A stretch of DNA of 64,000 nt from Istiophorus platypterus. Taxonomy: Eukaryota > Chordata > Actinopteri > Istiophoriformes > Istiophoridae. Both the position numbers and the translations under genes were made by a program. Positions 52,552 through 64,000 of this stretch are shown one piece after another. The stretch spans positions 5,290,001 to 5,354,000 of the forward strand of contig CM029120.1 of NCBI GenBank assembly GCA_016859345.1, given 5' to 3'. Position 1 is the stretch's first letter. Each line of letters begins with the position of its first letter. The notes under the pieces were generated by a model, which saw only the letters and a program-made list of their open reading frames with translations, was not told where the DNA came from and made no database searches.

Positions 52552-55500
52552 ACACACACACTGTGTGTTTACTGTTATATAAATGAAAACCCAGACTACG
52601 ATGTTAAAATTACAAAGTTGGCTTCATTTTCTTGTTGTGATAGTTTATTGCTTTGATTTCGCAAAACCTCTTCTGAGCTGCTCTAATGTAAAAGTAAACC
52701 CCACAAAGAGGTTCCTGCTCTTCTGGCGAGAGCGAAAGCTTTCAGAGACCAAAATGGCTTTTTCTTTTTTTCTTTTTTTAAATCAGCAAACACAAAAAGC
52801 AGTCCTGACTAAATCACCAACAGTGCTTCTTAATTTTAGGAAGTTTTTACTCTGATATCCCTACTTGGCCATGGTCTCCTTTGTTTATAGGAACCACTAA
52901 AGTCTAATGCACCACTTTGTATGATTTGGGCCATTAACTGCAAGTCATCTACAATCTATTTTAGTGCCAGATCCATTTATGCTCATTACAGTATTAACTA
53001 AAAAACTATTTGTAGAAACAAAGAAACCTACTTGTTAGAGATAAACCTTCTAATCAATGGATCATTACTCCCCATCATAATATCATAATTTTCTTTATCT
53101 GCATCAGGTCATGAGCCTGTCAGCAGACTTTGTAATAATGACCCTTTCTCTTAGGTGAATTTTAAAGGAATACTTCACGTTATCATTTCACATTTCCATG
53201 TTTCCTAGCCGTTTTCCCACCTGATTAATTTTTCCAAATATTATAGCCTGTGAGTACAATATCTTGTTGGACCTTCGTATGTCAGAGCTTCCTTAAACTT
53301 TAACACAGTTAAAGGTTTTTTTTCCCCAGCAGTTTCAGTAACTAACTACAATGATATACACTCAAGCACAGTTCCCTGTGAGATGCTTTTCACAGCCTTT
53401 CAATAGACTGAACTCGACTGTGAAGTCGGTCGGCTGAACCTGCAACTGACTCAGTTAATTTGGCAAACGTTTCGAAGTGCAACCCTTCACTCACCCTGGC
53501 ACTGTCCACCGATGAGCCAGTATCCCTCGGTGCAGGAACAGGTGTAGCCGCCTGCTGTGTTGATGCAGACCTGGGTTGGGTTACAGTGATGAGAGTTGGC
53601 CTCGCATTCGTCAATGTCTGCAACAGAGAGGAGGAGACGTTACTGTTAATCAACATCCCTCTTTCTTTGGTAAATCCTTTTTATTCCTGAGTGGAAATTT
53701 ATGAATCCCAAAGGGAATAATGCTCTTACAGTGGCCACATCCCACGTATGAATCAAAAAGCAACACGAGGACATTCCAAGGTAAATAACAAATAAATATT
53801 GATATTATGAATAATATCTTCATAATTTATGTCAGTCATATCAAGGAAAATGAACAAAATCTTCACTAGAAACTGAACTAAAAATCAAAAGCTGGGACCA
53901 TACTTCACTACCTATGTAAAATGATGGTAGTAATATTTTGTACATGGTTATTATGGTTAAATTATGTTTAAATGAAGAAGCTTTATCTTCTTATTTATTT
54001 ATTTATTTAGCACATTAACACTAAAAACTATTAGTTACTGTATCATAATACTCTTCTGTGTCTCAGTGCGATTATATTAGATTGAACACGTTTTTTTTTC
54101 TGTTTAGGTTTTATAAATAGCCCTTAGAAGCTAGTGAGTCATGTAAATCTCTTTTATGAATGCATGAGTGAAAAGATGAGGTGGAAGCACACTGGCGATA
54201 CTGATTTCCCATTGGTGGGTGATGCTTTAGTTCTTTGACTCTTTTTACGCACGCACGCACACACACACACACACACACAAAACATGGTCCTGCTCCCTTA
54301 TTCAGCAGGGACTCCACTTTGTTTCGACTACGGACGGTTTTCACTTTGGAAGAACTTTGTTTTGTCTGGGCGTCGTATGTGGCCCGGCGCCCACAAGACT
54401 TTATGGACAGTCATTTTTCTTCATTCTAAGTCACCTTGTATTTCGGTCGACCCCCTGTACTTCTAGTCAACTGAAGTTCAACTCCATTGCAGCAAGTGCC
54501 TTGCTCATATGCACTTCCACTAGGCTAGAGTTTTTTTGTTTTTTTTCCTCTGCTGGCATAGGGACGGACACATGTCTAGTCCAAAGTTTGTTTCTCCAAC
54601 ACTCTAGTTTCAACACCACATATTCAAAAAAACCTTAACACAACAGTTGACATCTCAATATATTATCAACTTACAATTGTTTTTGCACAGGATTACAGAT
54701 TACTCTGATTACAATCTGAATTCCTTTGACGCCCCTGGAGCAGCTAAAACACTACATCATAATAGCCACATTTCCTTATGAGGATATGACAAATGAAAAA
54801 TTCCACCCTCTGTTTATGGTTCTCAGACCATGAAGTCACCGATCTCTAGGAAAACCAGTGGGGGAAGTGGGTGGGGGCCTGGCTTTCTGTTTGGACAGGC
54901 AGCTAGGATAAGCGATAACGTCTGTTGCCGGGACCGTTGCCCTTTGTGCCAACTTGGACCACCGGTCCCCCACGGGGATGGGGGAGCTCTGGAGCGATTT
55001 CGGCCCCTGGCCAACAGCTACACGGCCCCGGCACCTGCTTGCTGTTTCCAGTCAAAACCTCTCCGAATGGCCCCTCATCTGCACCCCATGTGTAGCCCTA
55101 CTGCAAATCTCTAACCTACACACATACATACACACGGTCACATACACACACACACACACACTCACTCACTGCAGGAGCATTTCAGTTCAGCTCCTTATAT
55201 AGACTGCTTCATGAGCTGCCCACGAGCATTGGGGTTACCGCTGACAAGCCTGATTAGCTTCAGCGAGGACATGACAGATGGGATTTTTTTGAAATGCCAG
55301 AATAAGAATACTGAGAAAACGTAACAGTTGGAAGGTTTTGGGTTTTTTTTTAAACTCCAAATTTGTTCACAAACTGATTCAAACTAATCTCCAGTGGCTT
55401 TAATAGAGACAAGGCCAGCTAACGTGTCACCTAAATCCATCATCTCCCCTCAAAGTACATGGAAATGAAACCGAAAAAAGCTGTAGAATGAGAAATACAT

Positions 55501-58500
55501 GGAGTCTCATTTTCAGATCCACTATGGTGCATTTTTGAGTTTATCCGATGGGTTTTATAAGCCCACGAGGCTGGAAATGTTTCCCAAGCCACAGAGGAGC
55601 GTGTAATCTTTCAACTCAATTAAAAACATGAAAAAAAAAAACAAAAAAACAACCTAAAACTGAAGTTATGAGCGGATATGAATGCAGTGCCCATTTGAAA
55701 TGAAAAACACAAGACAAGAGAGTATCTGAGCTCCAGAGGCATCATTTGATGCATCTGATTTGCAAGGCTGCTTCTGACATCTTATAAAATTCGGGCAGAG
55801 CGATTTATCTCCCGTCTAAAGGGTCAGTTCACCCAAACTACAAAAACAGATTCTCTCATCTGCCACTATCAGAGTCCGGTCATGCAAGTAGTTTACAGGT
55901 GACACTACAGCCATGCTATTGGCTCTGTGATTCCTTACTTAGCAATGAGCATGCTTCCATGCCGATGTTCACCATCTTAGTTTAGCATGTTATACGCTAG
56001 CATTTGGTAATTGGCGCTAAACACAACGTACAGCTGAGAGTGACAGAAATGTTACTAATTTTGCAGGTGTTTTTTCATTTAAACCACAGAATTTAACGTT
56101 TTTGCAATTCATCCCAAAGGGGAAATGAAAATGTGTGTACAGAATCCAACCAACAGTTTTTGAGATATTTCAGTCTGGACCAAAGTGGAAGATGGACCGA
56201 AAGAACCGCACCGTCATCCCTAGAACAACACCACATGTATCTGCGTGGCTATAAACCACAGAGGGAAGATTAAAAAAAAAAGCATTTTTGTAATTTTGGT
56301 AAACTGCTGTAGGGATGGATTACAGGAATGGGAAAAGAAAGGGATAATACCATGACACACCATAAAAAAAAGATTATTAAAAGGGAACCCATAAAACACC
56401 ATGCATGCATTAACACATACACAAGCGCTAATTTCTTTTGCTGTTCTCCCAGACTGGTGCCATTAGTGCCACTGATGCAATGTAGTGCCATTAGCTTAAA
56501 GACAAAGCCATGTTTGTTGCAGGTTCAGACAGGAAGTCACAGTCTGTGTAGTTTCTTCGGCATAGATGCATCAATCAACAGCCCATTACATCAGCTTGCA
56601 CATACACAAACGCACGCAACCACGCAAGCGCACACGCATACACACACGCGTGCACACACACACACACACACCAGCCTTCAGGGTTGTAAGGAGTCATTGG
56701 CCCACACAGAGGCTTGCCTGTTCTCCAGGCCTGGCCTGGGCACAGATTTGGCAATAAATGACCACATCTTTGGCATTGTGATTGTGTAGTTTACCCAAAC
56801 AAGGTTGTGAGCCGATTTGCTGACAGGCTTTCTCCCTTCCAGGTCCGTATTTGTGCATGACCTAAAACTCTACGGCTCTATTCAGAGGGAGAAAACCGTA
56901 ATGTATGTGCATATTTTCCGCTCGTTACAAGGTCAAGGCTGATTCGTCTAAAGTGACAGAAAAAACCACCCCAAGTGGACATTAAGGAGGCATTTTTCAG
57001 CAACTTGTCCTTGCCGGACACACTGGGATATTTATGTTAAGACATATTTAGGACATCTGGTGGGGGGGGGTCATCTGACATCTAGTGTTTATCTCACGGT
57101 TTGGATCTCTTGCGGCTGCAAAATGCAACATCATCAATTAGAGAGCATACATTTCCACACTGTGAAGCATTAAGGGACCCTGTGCTTCGGCCTGGCGACG
57201 ACAGAGAGGCCACTGCACCCAGCATCCAAAAAAACAAAAACATCTGTCCCTGTGAACTGATGGATTCATACTTTCCCCAGCGGAACTCAACCAGAGTCTT
57301 CAGTGACTTACTCTGAATTCCTGGCCTCTGTCGGCCTTTCCTCACTTGTCACCTCACCCATCTAGTTTCCCTGTAACATCTGATAAACAGCAGGAGGTGG
57401 CAGATGTTGGGGCTGTCTTTCTCAGAACACTCACATCTGTCAGGGAGAGTGACCACAGAGGTTCAGGAAAGAGGCCGGAAAACTGCGAAACAGCTGCAGC
57501 AGAAGACAGACACTGTCCAGCCTTTCATCTCTTGCAAAGAAACTGAGCAGTAGTGGGTTTTTAAAACAGTAACCAAAGGGTTTTAAGATAAATCTGATGG
57601 GCCTATCAGATGATAAACATGGTAGATAAGGAGAAAAATGTATTTTCTGACACACAAAGTATTATTTATTTATTTTTCTGAGTTTTTAGCCATGGTAGCA
57701 TCTTGAGTCCAAACTGAAACATCAACAGTTACCAGATGAATCACATCTGGCTGACTTTGGTTATTCCCCTGACTTTTCCTCCAGCACCACCATGAGGCTG
57801 AGATTTGAGTGAAACATCTCAACAACTATCAGATGGATTTGCCTTGAAATTTAAAGACAGCCATGAGTCCCCCTCAGGATAAACTCTAATACCTTTGATC
57901 CTCCGACTTTTCATGCAGCGCTACCATCAAAAGTAAATTCCAGTGCTTTGGTGTGTGATATGCATTCATACGACATTCCAATCTGTGCTTGGTGATAATT
58001 ACCAAACATGCAAACACACTGAGATAAGATGGTAACCATGGCAAACACTACATCTTCTAAACATCATCACGTTAGCATTTTGATCAGACGCTGCTATGCC
58101 TAAGTACTGCCCGACAGAGCTGCTAGCATGACCTTGAAAATTTTTATCATTAACCATGGGATAACAATAACAAAAAAACAGGCTGTAATTAGACATAGCT
58201 TCATTTTAAGGGGGGGGGGGTCAGAGTCCAACTCTGCAGCCACTGACTTTGGCTTCATTGGCCACATTCGCTGGCTGTGATGAATGGGAGGAACACGCTG
58301 ACCCACTGTGAACGACCAAACGAGTTTTTGTGAGGCAGGTATGAGCAACAACCGAAAACAATGAGCAGGAAACACATTGGGTGGCCCTTTTGCAATTTAA
58401 GTGTTTCAAAGACAAAAAAGGCGAAAGTTGGAAACACCACAGGATGTAACGACCATTTGTGCATTAGTCTTATGTGACTGATATTTCATCTGCAGCCACA

Positions 58501-60276
58501 TGAGCTGTGCTGGTAGCCTGGGACCATACTGAACATCTGAGGAGGTCAAAGGAAATTATAGCTAAATAGAAAGTCAGAATGCACATTTTATCAAGTACTT
58601 TACGTAAGTACAGAATTGAGTCACTTTTACTCTACTCTTTCATTTCCATTTTATGTTATTTTATACTTCTACTTCACCGCAGTTTCGGAGGGAGGATTTT
58701 TATCTGGCAGCTGGAGATTACAGATAAAGATTTTGCATTTAAAACAGATTACAAGTCTATAAAAATGTATTATATGTATCGCTAAAAATCATCATAGTTG
58801 TGGCCAACATTTCTGGCTTGTACTCCCTTCAAAGTGCCTATTTGGGACTTGGTGAGAAGTTTGCAGAACACACATCTTTATTCTTGAATCTTTACGTGCA
58901 TTTCGCCAATGATACTTATGTACTTTCACTTAAGTAGGGATTTAATTACATTGCTTACTTGCATGAACTGCATTTCCTTAGTTGTATTGGTATTTTTACT
59001 TAAGTAAAGGATCTGAGTTCTGCTTCAACCAATGAAATGGGGGTTGGGGTCGGGTGATTGGGGGGGGGGGGGCATTTCTGCAGACACCAACTCACCATTA
59101 CAGGTGCCGTCCTCTGCAGCGGTGTATCCCAGGACGCACGGCGCGGTGCTCCTCACCCTGGGGTAGCTAGGCTCCACGGACCTGGGAGGGCCGGGGAGGA
59201 AGGCCTCCGACGCGTCCGGGTAAGCCGGCTCAGGCAGGAGCGGGGTCTCCGGTCTGTAGGGCTGGTTGTACAGGCTCCGGGGGATGCACAGGTAGCCCCC
59301 GTTCTGGTTCACGCAGCGCATGTCTCCCCGGCAGGCGTCCGGCAGGGTACGGCACTCGTCCACATCTGGAACGCAGAGCGGAGCGCTGATAAGGACATTC
59401 CTGCATCCAGAACATCTGTGAGCTTGCGATTCATTTACCTCTCGCTCTTAGAGTGGAAACTTGTGCTGATTTACACTTCACTGCCTTTTTTTTTCTTCCA
59501 ATCCGGATAAGATTGCTGATAACTTGCCCAAAATGTAACCTTTCACATCAAAATACATTAGAAGTCATGTTACTTACCTATACACTGTCTTGCCCTGCGG
59601 TCATATGCAAAACCCTCAGTACAGGACTGTGGAGAGATGATCCAGAGTTGGAGTGAGTATGTTTCTCCCTTTTGACCATAATACATTTTATCTGCACCTG
59701 CTGAAATTTCTGACAAATTAACCGATAAACTGTTCATGCACTACGATTATCTATGAGATATTACACCAGTACAAGATTTATCTGTTGTATTCTGCAAAAA
59801 ATGCCCTTTTTTCAGCCCACAGTTTTAAATCATTAAAGCAGTTGACTGCATCAGAATCGGATGGCACAACAACATCTGCAGGCTTTGGCCATGACCTCGG
59901 TCTATGTGAGTGAAACCCCCTGGAAACGTGACTCCAAGTGAGGGAAGGTGCTGCGTTACCTGTCCGTGCCCCGGCTGGACGCAAAGCAGAATAAATAGCA
60001 GAGCTGCCAACATCCTGCAAAGAGGGAATAAAGAAAAGAAAAGGTTTTAAAACTCGTCTCAAAGACAAAGCGTCGCTGGAAAAGAAACGAGCTGTCTGCG
60101 CATCCCGCCGCATATTCATTCAAACACATAAGTAAGACCGAAAAAAAAGGAAAAAAATCACACACACACACACACAACAGCTCGAAAGAGTCGGTTAAAC
60201 CACGATTAAGTGCAAAAACGGAGACTACTGACCTCGCACAGGAGCGAAACCTGCAGCCACGTATTTCAAAGAGCAT
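48302..60276 (-). CDS. fbln5: Fibulin-5 (secreted elastic-fibre assembly glycoprotein)
   Basis: Extracellular matrix protein that binds tropoelastin, LOXL enzymes and integrins. Exons, 5' to 3' on the minus strand: 60276-60233, 60014-59960, 59626-59578, 59365-59096, 53617-53495, 52477-52361, 52238-52122, 51581-51459, 50897-50771, 50655-50460, 48463-48302. In phase: 1,383 nt, 460 aa from the first ATG. A second in-frame ATG at 60013 starts MLAALLFILLCVQPGHGQ, a typical signal peptide, giving 445 aa (human 448); either start is possible. cbEGF1 keeps the integrin motif RGD (DACRGDMRCVNQNGGY) and is followed by a Pro-rich insert. Then come five more DxDEC modules, one per exon, with symmetric phase 1 borders up to the last. 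The fibulin module has FTILYRHMDL, SGRSVPADIFQMQATTRYPG and VINFRGSSIIRL, ending SEHPF. Intron 59095-53618 is the longest. tc2n and trip11 flank it as in human. Confidence 0.96.
48493..48530 (+). repeat. (GAG)n simple repeat
   Basis: GAGGAG tract in the last fbln5 intron, 30 nt upstream (in transcript order) of the final acceptor; on the transcribed strand it forms a CTC-rich pyrimidine tract. Confidence 0.9.
49933..50316. mobile_element. MITE with 'ggtaacac' termini
   Basis: Left end ggtaacactttactttaa and right end cctaaaataaggtgttacc are inverted copies. The interior is AT-rich and non-coding. Lies in the last fbln5 intron; a typical teleost non-autonomous DNA transposon. Confidence 0.7.
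51740..51908 (+). repeat. Dispersed fish repeat ending in 'atagatgaatgg'
   Basis: 'gcactggcggcctctccggg', 'gattggctccatctccctgg' and 'gcacaggataggcagctata' then 'aaaatagatgaatgg' match a very common fish repeat (consensus tail ATGGATGG) in an fbln5 intron. Confidence 0.75.
52327..52360 (+). repeat. (GT)n tract directly after the fbln5 exon 6 donor
   Basis: Ten GT units grading into GCGTGCGTGCGC; on the transcribed strand it reads (CA)n-like sequence starting at the donor of the exon 52477-52361. Confidence 0.95.
52514..52561 (+). repeat. (CA)n tract upstream of the fbln5 exon 6 acceptor
   Basis: About 23 CA units with one interruption; reads (TG)n in the transcript and ends about 36 nt before the exon 6 acceptor. 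Confidence 0.97.
55805..56225 (+). repeat. Teleost dispersed repeat, copy 2 of the 40185 family, with a MITE-like left end
   Basis: 'aaagggtcagttcacccaaa' begins a MITE-like segment; 'gagatatttcagtctggacc' followed by 'aaagtggaagatggaccg' near the right end matches the family at 40185. Located in the long fbln5 intron. Confidence 0.5.
57690..58160 (-). repeat. Teleost dispersed repeat, copy 3 of the 40185 family (inverted)
   Basis: 'catctcaacaactatcagat' followed by 'ggatttgccttgaaattt', then 'agctgctagcatgacc', read as the reverse complement of the family at 40185. In the long fbln5 intron. Confidence 0.5.
58570..59025 (-). repeat. Teleost dispersed repeat, 'acttaagtaaaagtac' family, copy 3
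   Basis: 'tcaagtactttacgtaagta', 'cttttactctactctttc', 'tacttctacttcaccgcag' and 'ttttacttaagtaaaggatc' match the same family as 16505-16960, same orientation. It ends about 70 bp before fbln5 exon 4. Confidence 0.6.
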
Positions 60277-60720
60277 GGTTTACGGTCTCTGCTGCGCTCT
60301 CTCTCTAAGGAATGATTTAGACGACCCGTAGAGTCTCCCCAGATCCCCTCGCCTCTGCCCAGCAGCGCTCACCCCCCCAGCGCTCGCCCCCCTCCTCCTC
60401 CGACTATGCGCCTTTACGCGAAAGCCGACACCGGGTTCTCATCAACCGCCGCCTGGTCGCGCCGAAGCCTCGGTACATCGACCGAGGGTCGCAGGAATGG
60501 CCTCCCCCGAAGCGGACCGTCGCCTTCTGCCCTCGCCCCGTCGGCCGCCGCCGATTATTTAGCGATGCAAATCGACGGGGCCCCCACCGACAACTTCCAC
60601 CACAGCTGGATTCAATCAGGGAGAGCCAGCCCCCTCCGGTCAGAGCGCGCGGAGACAGCGGCGCGCGCTCGGTCCAACAGGCTGCCGCTCCCGGGCTGTT
60701 TGGGGGCGCACACACACACA
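60277..60720 (-). promoter_or_regulatory. fbln5: GC-rich upstream region of fbln5
   Basis: CpG-rich sequence immediately 5' of the first fbln5 exon, rising sharply in GC from about 60300 to 60700 and ending in a CA microsatellite. Probable promoter by position and composition; no individual site is convincing. Confidence 0.45.
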
Positions 60721-60758
60721 TATACACACAGAGTGTCCGTTTTACGAAAACAAGACCC

Positions 60759-60760
<2 letters not shown>

Positions 60761-60802
<42 letters not shown>
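60761..60802 (+). repeat. (CA)n microsatellite upstream of fbln5
   Basis: About 20 perfect CA units, preceded by a shorter CA/TA run near 60710-60730. Confidence 0.97.
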
Positions 60803-60803
<1 letters not shown>

Positions 60804-60973
60804 CACTCTCACCCCACAACTCCTTCCCATACAACTGAATAACTCCGAACATCTGGCGCGGCCAACGCCATCTATCTGTGCGGTAGTAGCCACATCTGGC
60901 TCGCACGAATCCCGCGTTTGGAGAAAAACAGAAATGACAGAAAACTGACAACAGCGGTGGGTTCAGCAGTACC

Positions 60974-60979
60974 TTTATT
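60974..60979 (-). terminator. trip11: Candidate polyadenylation signal of trip11
   Basis: AATAAA on the minus strand about 1.25 kb after the trip11 stop codon and 700 bp before the fbln5 start codon. The sequence between (60980-62224) is AT-rich with no coding signal, as expected of a 3' UTR. Confidence 0.5.
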
Positions 60980-62224
60980 TGGTTTTCAGTTTCCAATTAA
61001 ATCACAGGTACTAACCTCGGTTAAAAGATCCTCCAACTTCGAGTTGATCCAGCTCCGTTTTTTTTCCTTTGACACCACCGGGTTTCAGATTTTACATCTA
61101 CAAAATTCTTTTACAGTTTATACATTTTATCGATACACCTGGAGAAACCCTGTGACATTCCTTCTGCAGAGGCTGATTGATGCTTATACAAAAAAAAAAG
61201 TAGAGCAGGTCACCACGATGCTGGTCAGCTCTGGTCAGGTAAAACTTTATCTTTCTTTTCTTTTTTAAATGTGCAGTTTTTACATTTTGTAAATATATAT
61301 ATTTATATCAACCATTTACAATCCTGATTATACAACTATCTAATTAGCAAAAAATGCAGGCACTTTACTTCCAGAACTTCCCCAGTGCCTATAAATAGGG
61401 AAAATGCCACCCATTTACATATATATAACTATATAATAGTACTGTACTTAAAACAATGGAGCAGTCTCAAGCCTCTGATCAACTACAGTCAGCAGTTACA
61501 GCCACAATTACAACGCTCGTTGCATATCACAGTCCGTCTGGAGAGGACAAGATTTTGCAAAAATGTCTTTATGGTTTTAACAGATGTACTGAGCCACATA
61601 AATCTCTACGAGGGCTATTGCCAGAGCGGGTTTTTTTTTTTTCTTTTTTAAGGCAAGTCCTGGATCAGAAACAACTCACTTCGTTGTTGAAAAAGAAAAC
61701 TCACAAGACCAGAAAATGAAATTAAGTTAAAGGATGAAAAAAAAAAAGAAAATAAAACTGAAGGGACATGAGACGTTTCCTCTTGCGAACAGAGGGGACA
61801 AGCGGACTCGGCTCACACGGACTGAACTGGGCACAGTGAGTCTACAAGGTCACTTGTGTTCAGAACTGTTGTGATGGGTAAATGTGTAAGAAGTAGCTCA
61901 TAACCGAAAGGACAGTTTCTATGGAAATCTCTCGTTATTGCTCTCGCTCTCTCTCTGAATGAGCCACAACATGAAAATGGTCTTGCTCTGCTTCCTTTTT
62001 GCATGCGTAGTAATTTCATTGATCTCTCTCCAACTTGTGCGTCAAAACCTCACAATGTGATGAAAGAAACATTTCTACTGATGTGTAAAGGGAGACTCTG
62101 TTGCATAGAACAGTAATCGCAATCAACTGATTCTAAAAAACAAACAAAAAAAAATCAGTCTTTGTAGTGTAAAAGTCATGTTGGATGAATTAAGACGTCT
62201 GACTGGCGCTCGTTAAGGGACAGA

Positions 62225-63852
62225 TCACTGCTTTAACAAGTCTTTGAGCACGGCTCCGGCGCTGGCCTCCGCCGAGACCGGCACAGGCGTGAATGAGGGC
62301 AGGGCGTCAGAGATGGGCTTCATCAGCAGGTGACCTCCCGAGCCGCCGGGGCCGGAACTGGCGAGCAGGGGAACCGCTGCCGAGCGAGGGGCCAGGAAAG
62401 GGTTGGACTCGCCGGCTCGCTTGGCGGCGGCTGCAGCACCTGAGAGGAGAGATGCTAAAGTTTAAATAGGGTTTGACTGGTTTGGGGAATGTCAGAATGA
62501 AAACTGCCTCCTGGCTGCCAGGAGCGATTAAGCGCACAGGAGGGGGAAATGTCTCGTGGCGGCAGTTATTCCCTGAGGCCGTTTACCCGAGCTGGCGCTG
62601 GAAGCGGCGCTGCTGGTTCTTCTCTGAGGCGGCGCGCTCAGAGTCTTGATGTCGTGGACTCGAAGCTTTGGTGCGGGCAGCGAGGGGGTCGACTCCGTCT
62701 CCAGGAACTTTACAAACATCTCTGAGAAGGACTGCAACAACAAAGAACAGGACAGTGTGTGGTGCTGAATTTTGGAGATTTCTTACAGATCCAAGCGGCG
62801 TAAATATCCTCTCTGCCCTAAACCGGGAGTAAAGACGTAGCTTCATATATGCATCCTGCTAAGGAATCAGTGTTTTGCTCTAAGACATTTCAGCAGGGCG
62901 AATGCTTACTAGTTGAAGAACGGTTCCTAACCAGCTACTCTGCTCAACACGTGTATCCCTTCACATTGGCATTCACATTTGTGTAAATAAAGGCTAGATT
63001 GAGTCGAATTGTCTGCATGTTTAGTAGCGTGTATGCTGCTGCTGTCTTTTTGTAATTTCCTTTAAAATGTGTTAATCATTGTAAAATTGAATGGGCATGA
63101 AGGGGAGGCTTTTATTTTGAAGAATACATATTGATACATTATCGGTGCTATATTTAATGTTTCTTACGTTTCCCAAAGTGTTTATTTTTTATTGTGTTTA
63201 ATTTAATTGTTGCAATGTGTAAACCATACTTTTTCCTGTAAAATGAAAAGATGTGTTTCGACAGGAAGTCTGGCGCTTGTTTTATTTCACGAACAGTTTT
63301 CCACTGTGTCGCACGTCTGCTAGCTTTACTTGCTTTTTTTCCGTCTGGACTTCTTGGAACCGTGTGCATTCCCCTCTCTTTGCTTACGCCTTGTTGCAAA
63401 GGTGAAAGTAAGCTACTTTAAACAGAAGGGGAGGTTGGTTTATGTGTGGCTACTTTTTTTGTAATATGCTCTCTTCTCTCTTTGTTCTGGACTTTTTCCT
63501 TGAGAAAACATAGAGACCCTGCAAATACTTTGTTCCTCCCTAATTGCAGGGAAGTTATGCTGATGCCATGTCCTGTGGCGTTGACTGCTGACAGACAATC
63601 CCGGGAAGTGTGATCATTTTGCATCATACAACACAAGGCAGAGTTAGGCCCAATATGTGTGCACCCTAAATATATCTCCTATAAACCGGGTGCCTCTGCG
63701 GTAAAAGGACTTCATGCGGTGTATGTTACCGAGTTGATGCCTTGGCCACTCGTGGGCCTCTGTGGTGTGTTGGGGACACTCTGTGCTCCCCTGCCTCCAA
63801 GCCAGCTAGACACCCAACCAGTGACACCGTGTCTTCCGTCCTCCTCCAACAT
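62225..63852 (-). CDS. trip11: GMAP-210 / thyroid receptor-interacting protein 11, C-terminal three exons
   Basis: Long coiled-coil golgin of the cis-Golgi that tethers vesicles and supports IFT20-dependent ciliary transport. Exons, 5' to 3' on the minus strand: 63852-63730, 62731-62587, 62439-62225. They join in phase to 161 codons including stop. Features: VTGWVSSWLGG and VPNTPQRPTSGQ, then SFSEMFVKFLETES, a Ser/Ala-rich stretch, and a low-complexity tail with HLLMKPISDALPSFTPVPVS ending VLKDLLKQ. This is the region after the GRAB domain, so no coiled coil is seen here; the remaining exons lie beyond the right edge. The identification rests on FVKFLETES-type similarity plus position next to fbln5, same strand, as in human 14q32.12. 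Confidence 0.85.
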
Positions 63853-64000
63853 CTGCAAGGACCGAAAGACAGGAGGTAAAGAAATGCAGACACGGGTTGT
63901 GGAATTCTCAGTGGCCGCAAAGCCTTCAAAACATTCTCAGACTCCCAATATTCTATGATAAAATACACTGGAGAGGTTATTTATCCTTATTTGACCAAGA

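Noticed and set aside
60404..60948. 180-codon ORF upstream of fbln5
   Set aside because: Lies in the CpG-rich promoter and runs through a CA microsatellite; no domain is recognisable.
1..64000. tRNA, rRNA or known microRNA genes
   Set aside because: I looked for conserved tRNA A/B boxes and familiar hairpins and saw none I could support; a covariance-model scan would be decisive.

Overview
The window is vertebrate nuclear DNA, almost certainly from a percomorph-type teleost fish. Every gene is split into many short exons with GT/AG introns, and the conceptual proteins are clear orthologues of vertebrate genes. The introns hold dispersed repeats typical of fish genomes: a Tc1-like element, foldback MITEs, and (CA)n and (TTTG)n tracts. 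All exon models were assembled by hand from splice sites, reading phase and remembered family sequences. No alignment was run.

Layout from left to right. (1) 1-14398, minus strand: zfyve26 (spastizin/FYVE-CENT), 27 coding exons covering about 1,873 codons. The window ends two bases into the exon that continues the FYVE zinc finger. A probable non-coding first exon and promoter lie near 15.7-15.9 kb. (2) 18716-22374, plus strand: a small galectin-related gene of the LGALSL family, 4 exons, 145 aa, just downstream of a roughly 560 bp C/T-rich minisatellite. (3) 24003-28557, minus strand: plek2 (pleckstrin 2), 9 exons, 358 aa, PH-DEP-PH, convergent with lgalsl. (4) 28.6-32.5 kb: intergenic. (5) 32545-44755, minus strand: tc2n (tandem C2 domains, nuclear), 11 coding exons, 475 aa. 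One intron carries a decayed Tc1-type transposon, and the 5' side carries a large degenerate 'CCAAAA'-type repeat field. (6) 48302-60276, minus strand: fbln5 (fibulin-5), 11 exons, with signal peptide, six calcium-binding EGF modules including an RGD, and a fibulin C-terminal module. (7) 62225-63852, minus strand: the last three exons of trip11 (GMAP-210), which continues past the right edge.

The order tc2n-fbln5-trip11, all on one strand, matches human 14q32.12. zfyve26 and plek2 match human 14q24.1. The fish segment therefore joins two parts of human chromosome 14, with the junction between plek2 and tc2n. An LGALSL gene beside plek2 resembles the LGALSL/PLEK linkage on human 2p14, which suggests an ancient duplicated block. 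The genes do not form one pathway. They act in endolysosome/autophagy and cytokinesis (zfyve26), Golgi tethering (trip11), actin and membrane signalling (plek2), elastic-fibre assembly (fbln5), and less well defined roles (tc2n, lgalsl).

I found no convincing new system. The best leads are UG/CA repeats placed to affect splicing (flanking fbln5 exon 6 and next to the tc2n exon 5 acceptor), loss of the sugar-binding residues in the galectin, and the structured repeats.
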